From assembly GCA_012517815.1 (NCBI GenBank), contig JAAYUF010000113.1:1-64000 (forward strand): a stretch of DNA of 64,000 nt. Reading direction: 5' to 3'. The DNA comes from Clostridiales bacterium (lineage in GTDB: Bacteria > Bacillota > Clostridia > Christensenellales > Aristaeellaceae). Made by a program: the position numbers and the translations under genes. This document shows positions 9,896-19,661 of this stretch, in pieces. Each line of letters starts with the position of its first letter. The first letter of the stretch is position 1. Below the pieces are notes generated by a model that saw only the letters and a program-made list of their open reading frames with translations, was not told where the DNA came from and did not search any database.

Positions 9896-10639
9896 GTGCC
9901 CAGCTTCAGCATCGATCAGACACTTACCGTGATTGCCCTCGTTTTTGCTTTGGTCGGCGGGGTTTTCGCATGGATACAATGGCAAAGAGCCAATCGTCTC
10001 AAGCGCGCCGATTTTATTCACCAGATCACTGAGAAACTTAGAACGGATACTGAGATATCACAGGTCATCTATTTAATCGAATACAGTAAACCCTGGTATA
10101 ACATGGAATTTCACGGGGGCGGTGAACTCGAACGCCAGGTGGACACAACGCTTGCGTTCTTTTCCTATATTTGTTACTTAAGAAAAGCGCGTTTGCTGTC
10201 CCGTTCAGATTTCCGTGTTCTTGACGATGAACTGGCTCGTATCGCAAACAATCCATCGGTACAGGCCTACTTAGATAACCTATATCACTTCGCTCGCAGG
10301 AACCGTTGTACCATACCACATCAATTTCTATTGGACGCGATTAAGCACCAACTGCCGGAAGCGTTTTTTGACGAGTGTTCTTCCTGCTATCCTCATTACC
10401 TGAATTTCCAGCGGGAAAATAATGGTCAGATTTCCCTTGGATCATCGTCGATCCATCGAGCCAAACCCCGCGCCGGCTTCTTGCCTGACGCGACGGGGGC
10501 GGCAATTCATCTTGCAATCCACACCCTCACGCCGCCGCTTCAGGAAACGCTTGCATATGTCCGCCCCCGTGTGGTATACTATTCCGCGATTACGCACCTT
10601 TGTCGACCGTACGATTGTGCCGCGCCTAAGCGCCGGTGA
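9896..10639 (+). CDS. Hypothetical protein with one N-terminal TM helix
   Basis: GTG start with aaggag upstream; TLTVIALVFALVGGVFAWIQWQ; locally AT-richer than neighbours; C-terminal part overlaps rpsB promoter. Confidence 0.55.
   Translation: MPSFSIDQTLTVIALVFALVGGVFAWIQWQRANRLKRADFIHQITEKLRTDTEISQVIYLIEYSKPWYNMEFHGGGELERQVDTTLAFFSYICYLRKARLLSRSDFRVLDDELARIANNPSVQAYLDNLYHFARRNRCTIPHQFLLDAIKHQLPEAFFDECSSCYPHYLNFQRENNGQISLGSSSIHRAKPRAGFLPDATGAAIHLAIHTLTPPLQETLAYVRPRVVYYSAITHLCRPYDCAAPKRR
10547..10576 (+). promoter_or_regulatory. Sigma-A-type promoter for rpsB-tsf
   Basis: ttgcat - 18 - tatact inside 3' end of the preceding ORF. Confidence 0.55.
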
Positions 10640-10686
10640 CCGTACCGGGCTGACGCAAAGGGTGGATAAACAAGGAGGAACCATCC

Positions 10687-11433
<747 letters not shown>

Positions 11434-11532
11434 GGCTTTTTCAGCGGGCGGCGCGCGCAGTTGCGCCGCTCGCTGTTGTGATGAAAGGCGGCCCATGCCG
11501 TCAGGATATGAACAGATAAGGAGAGAGTTCCC

Positions 11533-12468
11533 ATGGCTGAAGTAACCGCTCAATTGGTCAAAGAGCTTCGTGAAACGACGCAGGCGGGCATGATGGATTG
11601 CAAGAAGGCGCTGCTTGAAACCGCCGGCGATATGGAAAAGGCTATCGAATGGCTTCGTGAAAAGGGCCTTGCCGCCGCCGCCAAGAAGGCCGGCCGCATC
11701 GCCGCGGAGGGCATGGTCGCCGGGTATGTGACCGACGACGCGAAGATCGGCGTGATCGTGGAAATCAACTGCGAAACCGACTTCGTCGCCAATACCGACA
11801 ACTTTAAGGATTTCTGCGCCAAGATCGCCCGCCATATCGCCAAGGCGAGCCCGGCGAACGTCGATACGCTGATGACCCAGCCCTTCGCCGAGGATACCGG
11901 CAAGACCATCACCGACCTGGTCAGCGACGCCACCGTCGCCATCGGCGAAAAGCTCAGCATCCGCCGCTTCGCCCGCTACGAGGCCAAGGCCGGCGTGGTG
12001 GAAACCTACATCCACATGGGCGGCAAGATCGGCGTGCTGCTCGAGGTGACCAACGACAAGCCCGAAACCTATGCCAACGAGATGTTCAAGACCTATTACC
12101 ACGACCTGACCCTGCAGATCGCGGCCGCCCGGCCCGGCTATGTGGTCAAGAGCGAAGTACCCACCGAAACCCTGGACAAGGAGAAGGAGATTCTCCGCGC
12201 GCAGGCGCTCAACGAGGGCAAGCCCGAAAAGATCGTGGACAAGATGGTCGAGGGCCGCATCGAGAAGTATTACAAGGATGTCTGCCTCACCGAGCAGCCC
12301 TTTGTGAAGGATCCCGAGAAGTCCATCAACCAGTACACCGCCGAGGTCGCCAAGGCGATCGGCGCGACCATCGCGCCGGTGCGGTTTGAGCGGTTCGAGC
12401 GCGGCGAAGGCATCGAGAAACGGCAGGAGAACCTGGCCGACGAGATCGCCGCGATGGCGAAGAAGTAA
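11533..12468 (+). CDS. tsf: Elongation factor Ts
   Basis: [39 protein letters not shown]. Confidence 0.98.
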   Translation: MAEVTAQLVKELRETTQAGMMDCKKALLETAGDMEKAIEWLREKGLAAAAKKAGRIAAEGMVAGYVTDDAKIGVIVEINCETDFVANTDNFKDFCAKIARHIAKASPANVDTLMTQPFAEDTGKTITDLVSDATVAIGEKLSIRRFARYEAKAGVVETYIHMGGKIGVLLEVTNDKPETYANEMFKTYYHDLTLQIAAARPGYVVKSEVPTETLDKEKEILRAQALNEGKPEKIVDKMVEGRIEKYYKDVCLTEQPFVKDPEKSINQYTAEVAKAIGATIAPVRFERFERGEGIEKRQENLADEIAAMAKK

Positions 12469-12753
12469 GCCTGAGAGGCGTTGCGCCGGACGGCCGCGAG
12501 GGGCGGATTCATCCCCCCGGGCGGCTTTCTCCCAAAGGCATCCGAAGGCCGGCGGCCCCGTGCCGCCGGCTTTCATTCGGCCTTCCCCGCGCGTCGCGGG
12601 GCAACGTCCCCAGCAGCTCGCCGGATCGCCCCGTCCGGCGTCGCACGGTTTGCCCCGCCTGCCGCGGGCCCTTGCTCAATCCGGCTCTTTTCCGAAAAAA
12701 TGCCTTGACAGAGCACCTATCGAAGCGTATAATTGTCGATGCAGCTAACGCGA

Positions 12754-12827
12754 TGGGGAATTGTGTAACGGTAGCACCTACGACTCTGACTCGTATTGTC
12801 TAGGTTCGAATCCTAGTTCCCCAGCCA
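12754..12827 (+). tRNA. tRNA-Gln (anticodon CTG), CCA encoded
   Basis: Cloverleaf: acceptor tggggaa/ttcccca, anticodon stem tacga-ctctgac-tcgta, T-arm ctaggttcgaatcctag. Confidence 0.93.
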
Positions 12828-12831
12828 AAAC

Positions 12832-12906
12832 GGCTCCATGGTCAAGCGGTTAAGACGTCGCCCTCTCAAGGCGAAATCAGGGGTTCGATTCCCCTTGGAG
12901 CTACCA
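12832..12906 (+). tRNA. tRNA-Glu (anticodon CTC), CCA encoded
   Basis: Acceptor ggctcca/tggagct, anticodon stem tcgcc-ctctcaa-ggcga, T-arm aggggttcgattcccct. Confidence 0.93.
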
Positions 12907-12913
12907 GTTGCAA

Positions 12914-12951
12914 ACCCTTCTGTATCAACGGATACGTTAGGGTTTTTTTCT
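12914..12951 (+). terminator. Intrinsic terminator after the tRNA pair
   Basis: aaaccctt...gttagggtttttttctttttg. Confidence 0.7.
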
Positions 12952-13219
12952 TTTTGCGGAGCCTTGTTCACCCTGGGCGGGCGCGTCGGCGGGCGCGGGC
13001 CCGTCGCGGCCCCCGGACGGCGCGTTTTCCCGGGAGGGCTTGCAAGCGCGCGGTCCGTCCCGTGCGGCGGCGACCCCGGCGGCACGGAAGAAACGGTCGG
13101 GCTTTCTTTCTGCTCCTGAGCATTGACGCGGACGTCCAACCATCGTATAGTATGGGCAGGATCGCCGGCACAGCCCTTCGGGGGAATGCGTAACCACATG
13201 GATGCGGGGAGGGACGGCC

Positions 13220-13996
13220 TTGAAAGCGTTTTGGTCCAAGTTCCTGGAAAGCGGCATCATCCTGGCATTGCTGACGGGAATCGCGTATTATCTGACGTAT
13301 CTGTATCTGGACGGGTCGCTGGCCGCGTACGCGTTGCCCGACGAACTGGTGGAAATAGACGCGCCCGACATCATCTCCACGCTGATCCAGCTGATGTACC
13401 GGTTCTGGGGGGTGCTGATGATCCCGGCCTTCGGCCTGATGCTCGGCCGCCTGATCCAGGACGTCGAGCTGACCCGGCTGTGGCGGTTTTCCATCGTGAT
13501 GGTGTCCGCGGTGGTGTTTGCGGTGCAGCTGGTTCAGCGCTTTGAGCAAACCAACTGGATCCTGCTTGGCATCATGGTCTTTGAATGGCTGGAAGCACTG
13601 CTTAAAACGCTGGCGCACGGCAGGGGGCGCAAGGGGTTGCGCGCCAAGTGGAAGGGCTATTGGGAGCAGCGGAGCCCCGCCGGCCAGGTCAACGAGCGCG
13701 TGGCCCTGAGCATCGGGTATCTGGCGGTGACCATCGCCGTGATGTATGTGTTGTCCGGCGCGGTGATGGAGCACGCGGCGATCGCCCGGCTCCAGCGGGA
13801 ATCCTTCTTCATCGCCCGAGACTATGAGAACCAGGTGGTCGTGTTTGAGAACAGCAAATGCTATGTGCTCATGGCGCGGGAAGGCAATCAGCTGACCAAC
13901 GCGTATCAGGTCGTCCGCTACGATCACATCGGCAGGCTTGATTATGTGCACACGGGCGTGCTCACGACGCCGGAAAAATACCCGATTGTTCAATAG
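13220..13996 (+). CDS. Hypothetical multi-TM membrane protein
   Basis: TTG start after ggggaggg SD (MKAFWSKFLESGIILALLTGIAYYLTYLYLDGS); several hydrophobic helices; ATG 13202 is an alternative start. Confidence 0.65.
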   Translation: MKAFWSKFLESGIILALLTGIAYYLTYLYLDGSLAAYALPDELVEIDAPDIISTLIQLMYRFWGVLMIPAFGLMLGRLIQDVELTRLWRFSIVMVSAVVFAVQLVQRFEQTNWILLGIMVFEWLEALLKTLAHGRGRKGLRAKWKGYWEQRSPAGQVNERVALSIGYLAVTIAVMYVLSGAVMEHAAIARLQRESFFIARDYENQVVVFENSKCYVLMAREGNQLTNAYQVVRYDHIGRLDYVHTGVLTTPEKYPIVQ

Positions 13997-14261
13997 TCCT
14001 GTTTCTGTCCATGACGCGCCGGCGCCCGCGAGCGCCTTGTTCTGCGGCGGGGAGCGGAAGCGAAGGCGCAGCGTGGCTGTGTGGGGCTTTCGCGCCGAAA
14101 TCACGGGTGAAAATCGCCTTGAGACGGAAGCGTTCAGCATTGAATGCGGGATAACGCCCGCCCCGCGCCGGGTTGACCGTCCGCGCGCGTATTCCCCGCC
14201 CCGCGACGGGAGACGGCCGGCAATGGGCGCGGCGGTCTCCCGCACGGTTCGCGGGAGCAAA

Positions 14262-14308
14262 GCACGGCCCGAACCGATCGCAGGAAGCGGATCGGTTCGG
14301 GCCGTGCC
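14262..14308. terminator. Long perfect-stem hairpin between convergent genes
   Basis: gcacggcccgaaccgatc-gcaggaagc-ggatcggttcgggccgtgc. Confidence 0.7.
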
Positions 14309-14455
14309 TTCTTCACGGATAACGGTCGGGATGAGCGCGCGGCGACTGCGCGCCGATCGCGGTTGCCGGGTCATTCCGTAGCGCACCGGCGCGCCGCCCA
14401 CGCAAAAGCGCGTTCCGGCCCCGTGTGTGCGCCGGGCGCCCCCGGCCCGCCCCGT

Positions 14456-15250
14456 TCAGGCGGTTTCCGTCTCCGGCGGCAACCCGTACAGCCTTTCCAC
14501 GTTGGCGGTCGTCTGCGCGATCAGCGTTTCCAGCGGCACATCGCGCAGGGTGGCGACCATCTCCGCCACATGGCGCACGTAGGCCGGCTCGTTGCGCCTG
14601 CCGCGCACGGGCACGGGCGCCAGGTAGGGGCTGTCGGTTTCCACCAGCAGGCGGTCGGCAGGCACGTAGCGGGCTGCCTCCTGCAAATGGCGGGCGTTGC
14701 GGAACGTGACCGAGCCGGAAAAGGAGATGTAAAACCCCATCGAAAGGTATTCCCGCGCGCTTTCCACGCTCCCGGTGTAGCAGTGCAGCACCCCGGCAGG
14801 CAGCCGCCCGCGGTGCGCGCGGAAGAGGTCCGTCACGTCCCCGTGGGCGTCCCGCACGTGAAACACGGCGGGCACGCGCTGCTCGTAGGCAAAATCCAGC
14901 TGGGCCGCAAAGGCCGCTCGCTGCGCATCGCGCGGGGAGTGGTCGTAGTAGTAATCCAGCCCTATCTCCCCCACGCCCACGATGCGCGGCTGGGAAAGCC
15001 ACTGCGCAAGGCGGGCGAGGGTATCCGGCGCAAACGTGGCGGCCTCGTGCGGGTGCACGCCCACCACGCCGTAGACGTTCGGGTGCGCGGCCACAATCGC
15101 TTCGATGCGTTCGCAGGTGGCTATATCGCTGCCCGCGAGGATGCAGCGGCCCACGCCGGCTTCCTTCATGCGGGCCAGCACGGCCTCCACCTCGCCGGCA
15201 AAGCGCTCGTCCTCCAGGTGGCAGTGCGAATCGATCAGGCTTGCGCTCAT
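14456..15250 (-). CDS. tatD: TatD family metal-dependent hydrolase
   Basis: LIDSHCHLEDERF, VGEIGLDYYYDHSPRDAQRAAFAAQLDFA, LVETDSPYLAPVPVRGRRNEPAYV. Confidence 0.93.
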   Translation of the reverse strand: MSASLIDSHCHLEDERFAGEVEAVLARMKEAGVGRCILAGSDIATCERIEAIVAAHPNVYGVVGVHPHEAATFAPDTLARLAQWLSQPRIVGVGEIGLDYYYDHSPRDAQRAAFAAQLDFAYEQRVPAVFHVRDAHGDVTDLFRAHRGRLPAGVLHCYTGSVESAREYLSMGFYISFSGSVTFRNARHLQEAARYVPADRLLVETDSPYLAPVPVRGRRNEPAYVRHVAEMVATLRDVPLETLIAQTTANVERLYGLPPETETA

Positions 15251-17256
15251 CGCACGGTCGCCCCATCCTCCATGCCGGGGGCGACGGACACCAGCTTAAG
15301 CACGGTATCCGCCTTGTCGGAGGCGCACAGGATCATGCCTTCGCTGAGCACGCCGCGCAGCTTGGCGGGTTTGAGGTTCGCCACCAGCACCACCTGCCGG
15401 TTCAGCATCTCCTGGGGGGTGTAGAACCTGGCGATGCCGCTGACCACGGTGCGCTCCGGCGCGTCCGCGCCCAGGCTCAGGCGGAGCTTGAGCAGCTTGT
15501 CGCTGCCCTCCAGCTTTTCGCAGGCCAGCACGCGCGCCACGCGCAGCTGCACGCGGGCGAACTCGTCGATGGTGATCAGCCCGTCGCCGGCGGGCGCTTC
15601 GGTTTTCGGGGCGGCCGCGGCGGCTTTGCCTGCTCCGGCCTCGGGCGCGACTTTCGGGGCGGGTTCGGGCTTCGCCTCCGCCTTGGGGGTAGGCAGGATA
15701 TCCGCCAGCTCTTTTACAATGTCGATGCGGGGGAAGATCGCCTCGCCCTTGTGTACGGCGATGCCCGCCGGCAGCAGGCCGAAGGCGCTCAGGGAGTCCA
15801 TGGTCATGCGGGTTTCGTCGGTCAGGCCCAGCTGCTCGAAAATTCGGCCGGGCGTGCGCGGCATGGTGGGCTGGATGAGCACGCCCACGAAGCGGATGCT
15901 CTCGCACAGCACGTACAGTACGGTTTTCAGGCGTTCGCGGCCTTCTTCGGTCCTGCACAGCACCCAGGGGGCCGTCGCGTCGATGTAGCGGTTGCACTCG
16001 CCGATCAGCGCCCAGATGTCGCTCAGGGCGGTGGAGTATTGCAGCTCGTTCATCTGCGCGCGCACCTTCGCGGGCGTGGCTTCCGCCAGCGCGATCAGCG
16101 CCTTGTCCAGCTCGTCGTAGCGGCCGGGCTGGGGCACCCTGCCGTCGAAGTACTTTTCCACCATGGCGACCGTGCGGCTGACCAGATTGCCCAGATCGTT
16201 GGCCAGATCGGCGTTGATGCGCTTGAGCAGCGCCTCGTAGCTGAACTGCCCGTCGCTGCCAAAGGGCATCTCCCGCATGAGGAAGTAGCGGATGGCGTCG
16301 CTGCCGTAGCGGTTGCAAAGCGCCACGGGGTCCACCACATTGCCCAGGGATTTGCTCATCTTCATGCCGTCCAGCACCAGCCAGCCGTGGCCGAACACCT
16401 GCCTGGGCAACGGCTCGCCCAGCGCGTGCAGGATGATGGGCCAGATGATGGTGTGGAAGCGGATGATCTCCTTGCCCACCAGATGGATATCGGCAGGCCA
16501 GTAGCGGCGGTAGGGCTCGTCGTGCGCGGTGCCGTAGCCCAGAACGCTGATGTAGTTGGTGAGCGCGTCCAGCCAGACGTACACGGTATGCTCCGGATCA
16601 AAATCCACCGGAATGCCCCACTTGATGGAAGTGCGGCTGACGCACAGGTCGTTGAGGCCCGGGCGCAGGAAGTTGTTGAGCATCTCGTTTTTCCGGCTGG
16701 CGGGCTGGATGAACTCCGGGTGCGTTTCGATGTAGTCGATCAGCCAGTCCTGATACTTGCCCAGCTTGAAGAAGTACGCCTCCTCGCGGGTTTTTTCCAC
16801 GGGGCGGCCGCAGTCCGGGCAGCAGCCGTCCTTCAGTTGCAGCTCGGTAAAGAAGCTCTCGCAGGGCGTGCAGTACCAGCCCTCGTAATAGCCCTTGTAG
16901 ATGTCCGCCTGCTCGTAGAGCTTGCGGAAAATCTGCTGAACGCAGTCCACGTGCCGCTGGTCGGTGGTGCGGATGAAATCGTCGTAGGCCACGTCCATCA
17001 GCTGCCACAGGCTTTTGATGCCCGCGACGATGGTATCCACATACTGCTGGGGGGTCACGCCCCGATCCTTCGCCTTGCGCTCGATCTTCTGGCCGTGCTC
17101 GTCGGTGCCGGTCACGAAATACACGTCGTACCCTTCCTGCTTTTTGAAGCGCGCCATGGTATCGGTGGCGACGCTGCAATAGGCGTGGCCGATGTGCAGG
17201 TTATCGCTGGGGTAATAGATCGGCGTGGTCACGTAGAAAGTTTTCCGTTCGGACAT
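15247..17256 (-). CDS. metG: Methionyl-tRNA synthetase with C-terminal tRNA-binding domain
   Basis: FYVTTPIYYPSDNLHIGHAYCSVATD, KMSKSLGNVVDP; C-terminal VQLRVARVLACEKLEGSDKLLKLRLSLG. Confidence 0.97.
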   Translation of the reverse strand: MSERKTFYVTTPIYYPSDNLHIGHAYCSVATDTMARFKKQEGYDVYFVTGTDEHGQKIERKAKDRGVTPQQYVDTIVAGIKSLWQLMDVAYDDFIRTTDQRHVDCVQQIFRKLYEQADIYKGYYEGWYCTPCESFFTELQLKDGCCPDCGRPVEKTREEAYFFKLGKYQDWLIDYIETHPEFIQPASRKNEMLNNFLRPGLNDLCVSRTSIKWGIPVDFDPEHTVYVWLDALTNYISVLGYGTAHDEPYRRYWPADIHLVGKEIIRFHTIIWPIILHALGEPLPRQVFGHGWLVLDGMKMSKSLGNVVDPVALCNRYGSDAIRYFLMREMPFGSDGQFSYEALLKRINADLANDLGNLVSRTVAMVEKYFDGRVPQPGRYDELDKALIALAEATPAKVRAQMNELQYSTALSDIWALIGECNRYIDATAPWVLCRTEEGRERLKTVLYVLCESIRFVGVLIQPTMPRTPGRIFEQLGLTDETRMTMDSLSAFGLLPAGIAVHKGEAIFPRIDIVKELADILPTPKAEAKPEPAPKVAPEAGAGKAAAAAPKTEAPAGDGLITIDEFARVQLRVARVLACEKLEGSDKLLKLRLSLGADAPERTVVSGIARFYTPQEMLNRQVVLVANLKPAKLRGVLSEGMILCASDKADTVLKLVSVAPGMEDGATVR

Positions 17257-17474
17257 GGGGGGATGCCTCCTCTGTTCTGGCCGTGGCGGCCGGTGCGCCG
17301 GCTTTGAGATAGGCCCGTCGGGTTGGGGAGAACCGCGTTGCTTGCGCCGCGTGTCGGGGGCAGGCGTCGCCGCTCCCCCGCCGCTTTGGGCGGGCGTCGC
17401 CGTTTCCGCGCCGCGCGGCCCTCGCCTGCGCCGTTCAGCCGACGGGGCCGCCGGGGCCGGAAACACAAAGCCCG

Positions 17475-17682
17475 CCGCCTTCGTGCGAAGGGGCGAGCTG
17501 CACCCGCGGTACCACCCTTGGTTTCTAACTTACTGGCGGCGGATATCGGTGCCTGCCGTCCCGCCCTACCTGTCGGGCGGAAACGCTCCCGGGCCATGTT
17601 CCCCGCGCCTCTCGCGCCGCATTCCAGCTGCCGCGGCTCTCTTTGGCGATGACGGGCGGGTACTCTTCCGTTCATTGCGTAT
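17475..17682 (-). ncRNA. T-box leader upstream of metG
   Basis: Minus strand GGGTGGTACCGCGG T-box core (17504-17517), AGTA-type motif, candidate specifier ATG in gggaacATGgcccggg, terminator stem; lies between promoter and metG. Confidence 0.85.
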
Positions 17683-17688
17683 GCGTTT

Positions 17689-17716
17689 ATTATACAGGTT
17701 TCCCCCTGGTTGTCAA
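17689..17716 (-). promoter_or_regulatory. Sigma-A-type promoter of metG T-box transcript
   Basis: Minus strand TTGACA - 16 - TATAAT. Confidence 0.75.
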
Positions 17717-17951
17717 CGGACAATTCCGCCGCGGCCGCCGGCAGGCCTGCGGCGGCGGGTTGCCCCGGCAGGGGCGGAAACGCGGCTCCGCGAGCGGGAA
17801 ACCCCCGCGAAAGCGTTGCAGGCCGCGATCGGACTTAGGCCCGCTCGCGCGCCGGGAACCGCGTGCCCCAAAGGCGAGGCGGAGTGCCCGCCCGCCTTTC
17901 TTGCGCCGGTACGGCCGCTCACCGGCCGGACCGGAAACAGGGCAAGAGAAA

Positions 17952-18169
17952 GGCGGCAGGCCTGCCGCCTGCCGCCCCAGGCTGTCAAGGAACCCATACA
18001 CTAAGCAGTGCCGCTTGCCTCATCGCCATTCGGGCGGTTCGCTTGCTTTGGCAAAAGGCATCGGCATATGGCTTTGGGCCTCCGCCCAAACCCCGCAAGG
18101 GTTTCCCCCCGGCCCCAATTCCGCTGCGGCGGGGGTTTTTCGGCAGCCTGAGGCGGCAGGCCTGCCGCC
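17952..18169 (-). repeat. Dispersed structured element, copy 2 (terminal palindromes GGCGGCAGGCCTGCCGCC)
   Basis: Reverse complement aligns with 2063-2285 through the whole core; both ends carry the same perfect 18-bp palindrome. Confidence 0.8.
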
Positions 18170-18877
18170 CGGCGAAGAAGAAACCGGCCGGGCCGCGGGC
18201 AAACAGGCGCATACCGGGGAACGGCCTTGATGAACCCCCGCCGCGCATGCAAGGGCGTCGGCTACCCGGGCCCCGGGAGGGGCACGGCATCGTCGGCACA
18301 AGTCGCTGGGGCGTGCGGTTTCACCGCCCCGGCGGATACGCCGTTACAGCCTGGGTTTTTCTGCGGGTGCCATGCCTGCGTCCAAGCGCGCGAGCGCTTC
18401 CTTTCGGCGGCGAGGAGCGGAGGCGAAGGGATAACGGGGCTGCGTGGAGCGCTGGCGACGGAGGCGCGGGAGGTGCACGCCGTGAACGGCAGGCATTCAT
18501 GCTTTGAAATCGGATGGCATCGGGTATCCCTACGCCGGGCTAAGCAAGGAAATCAGCGAAAAACCTTCCCTGTTCGGCGGGCGCGAATCACCCTGCGCCG
18601 CCCGGTTTGTTTCCTCCTGCATGCCGCGCCGGCATTCCTGAGCCCGTGGCGCGCCTGTCCGGGAGCGGCGAATGATCCATGCCGGGGTGCGTTTCCCCGC
18701 AAGGGCTGTTCCTCCGAGCAACGGCATGCCCGTGGGCATCGAGCCGCGCGCAACGCAGGTCGCGTTCCGGCCGATTGCCGCCAGCAAACAGGAGGCTGAT
18801 ATGCGCATTGAAAACGCCGTCCGCAAAACGCGGGCTTATGAAGGTTAAAAAATGTCCCGCGTTCCGCTCCAACCCGC

Positions 18878-18906
18878 TTGACAGACGCGTCCGCCGTGCG
18901 TATAAT
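18878..18906 (+). promoter_or_regulatory. Consensus sigma-A promoter (TTGACA-17-TATAAT)
   Basis: Direct match upstream of tetR-family gene. Confidence 0.85.
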
Positions 18907-18907
18907 C

Positions 18908-18933
18908 ATAACGCCGTTATGTAACGGTGTTAT
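18908..18933. promoter_or_regulatory. Inverted-repeat operator, probable TetR autoregulatory site
   Basis: ATAACGCCGTTAT/GTAACGGTGTTAT directly downstream of the -10. Confidence 0.65.
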
Positions 18934-18958
18934 GAATTTAGACAGGAAAGGAGGCGCC

Positions 18959-19585
18959 ATGGCCAAACAGATTAAGGGTGTGTCGGATCGCCTGTTGGCG
19001 TTCGCGCAGGCGGAATTTCTGCAAAAGGGCTTTCTGGACGCTTCGCTGCGCACCATTGCGGAAAACGCGGGAACCAGCACGGGTTCCATCTACACGCGCT
19101 TTGGCGACAAGAACGGGCTGTTTTCGGCGATCGTAGGGCCCGTGGCGGAAGGCTTTCTGGCCGCTTACCGCGAGGAGATCGACGCATTCAACGAGGGAGA
19201 GCCAAAGCCCGTCGAGCAGATGCTTCGTCACACCGCCGGGAGGCTGAACATGACGGCGGACGCCATCTACGATCACTTGGACGAGTTCAAGCTCCTGATC
19301 TGCCGCTCCGAGGGCTCGGGGTATGAGAACTTCCTCCACAGGCTGGCCCAAATCGAGGCGGAGCAGACCGAGCGCTACCTCCGATGGATCGGAAGCGACG
19401 CGATGGAGAGCGGCCGCCTTTCGCCCGCGCTCCTGCACATGCTGTCAAGCGCGTTCTGGGCGGGCGTTTTTCAGACGGTGGAACACGACATGTCCAAGGA
19501 AGAGGCGCTCGTCTACATCGCGCAGCTCAAGCGGTTTTACCGCCATGGCTGGCAGGACATTCTTCAGCCTGGTCCGGATTGCTGA
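18959..19585 (+). CDS. TetR/AcrR family transcriptional regulator
   Basis: HTH: RLLAFAQAEFLQKGFLDASLRTIAENAGTSTGSIYTRFGDKNGLFSAIV. Confidence 0.92.
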   Translation: MAKQIKGVSDRLLAFAQAEFLQKGFLDASLRTIAENAGTSTGSIYTRFGDKNGLFSAIVGPVAEGFLAAYREEIDAFNEGEPKPVEQMLRHTAGRLNMTADAIYDHLDEFKLLICRSEGSGYENFLHRLAQIEAEQTERYLRWIGSDAMESGRLSPALLHMLSSAFWAGVFQTVEHDMSKEEALVYIAQLKRFYRHGWQDILQPGPDC

Positions 19586-19626
19586 AACGGCGGGCGTCTG
19601 CGGACGCCCGATCATTTCGGCCGTAA

Positions 19627-19642
19627 GTTAGTTTCCTCTAAC
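19627..19642. promoter_or_regulatory. Inverted repeat GTTAG-N6-CTAAC upstream of MATE gene
   Basis: gttagtttcctctaac; same arms and spacing as 22247-22262. Confidence 0.45.
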
Positions 19643-19661
19643 AACGAAAGGATGGGATTTT

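Noticed and set aside
15241-17307. 688-aa plus-strand ORF opposite metG
   Set aside because: Shadow of metG.
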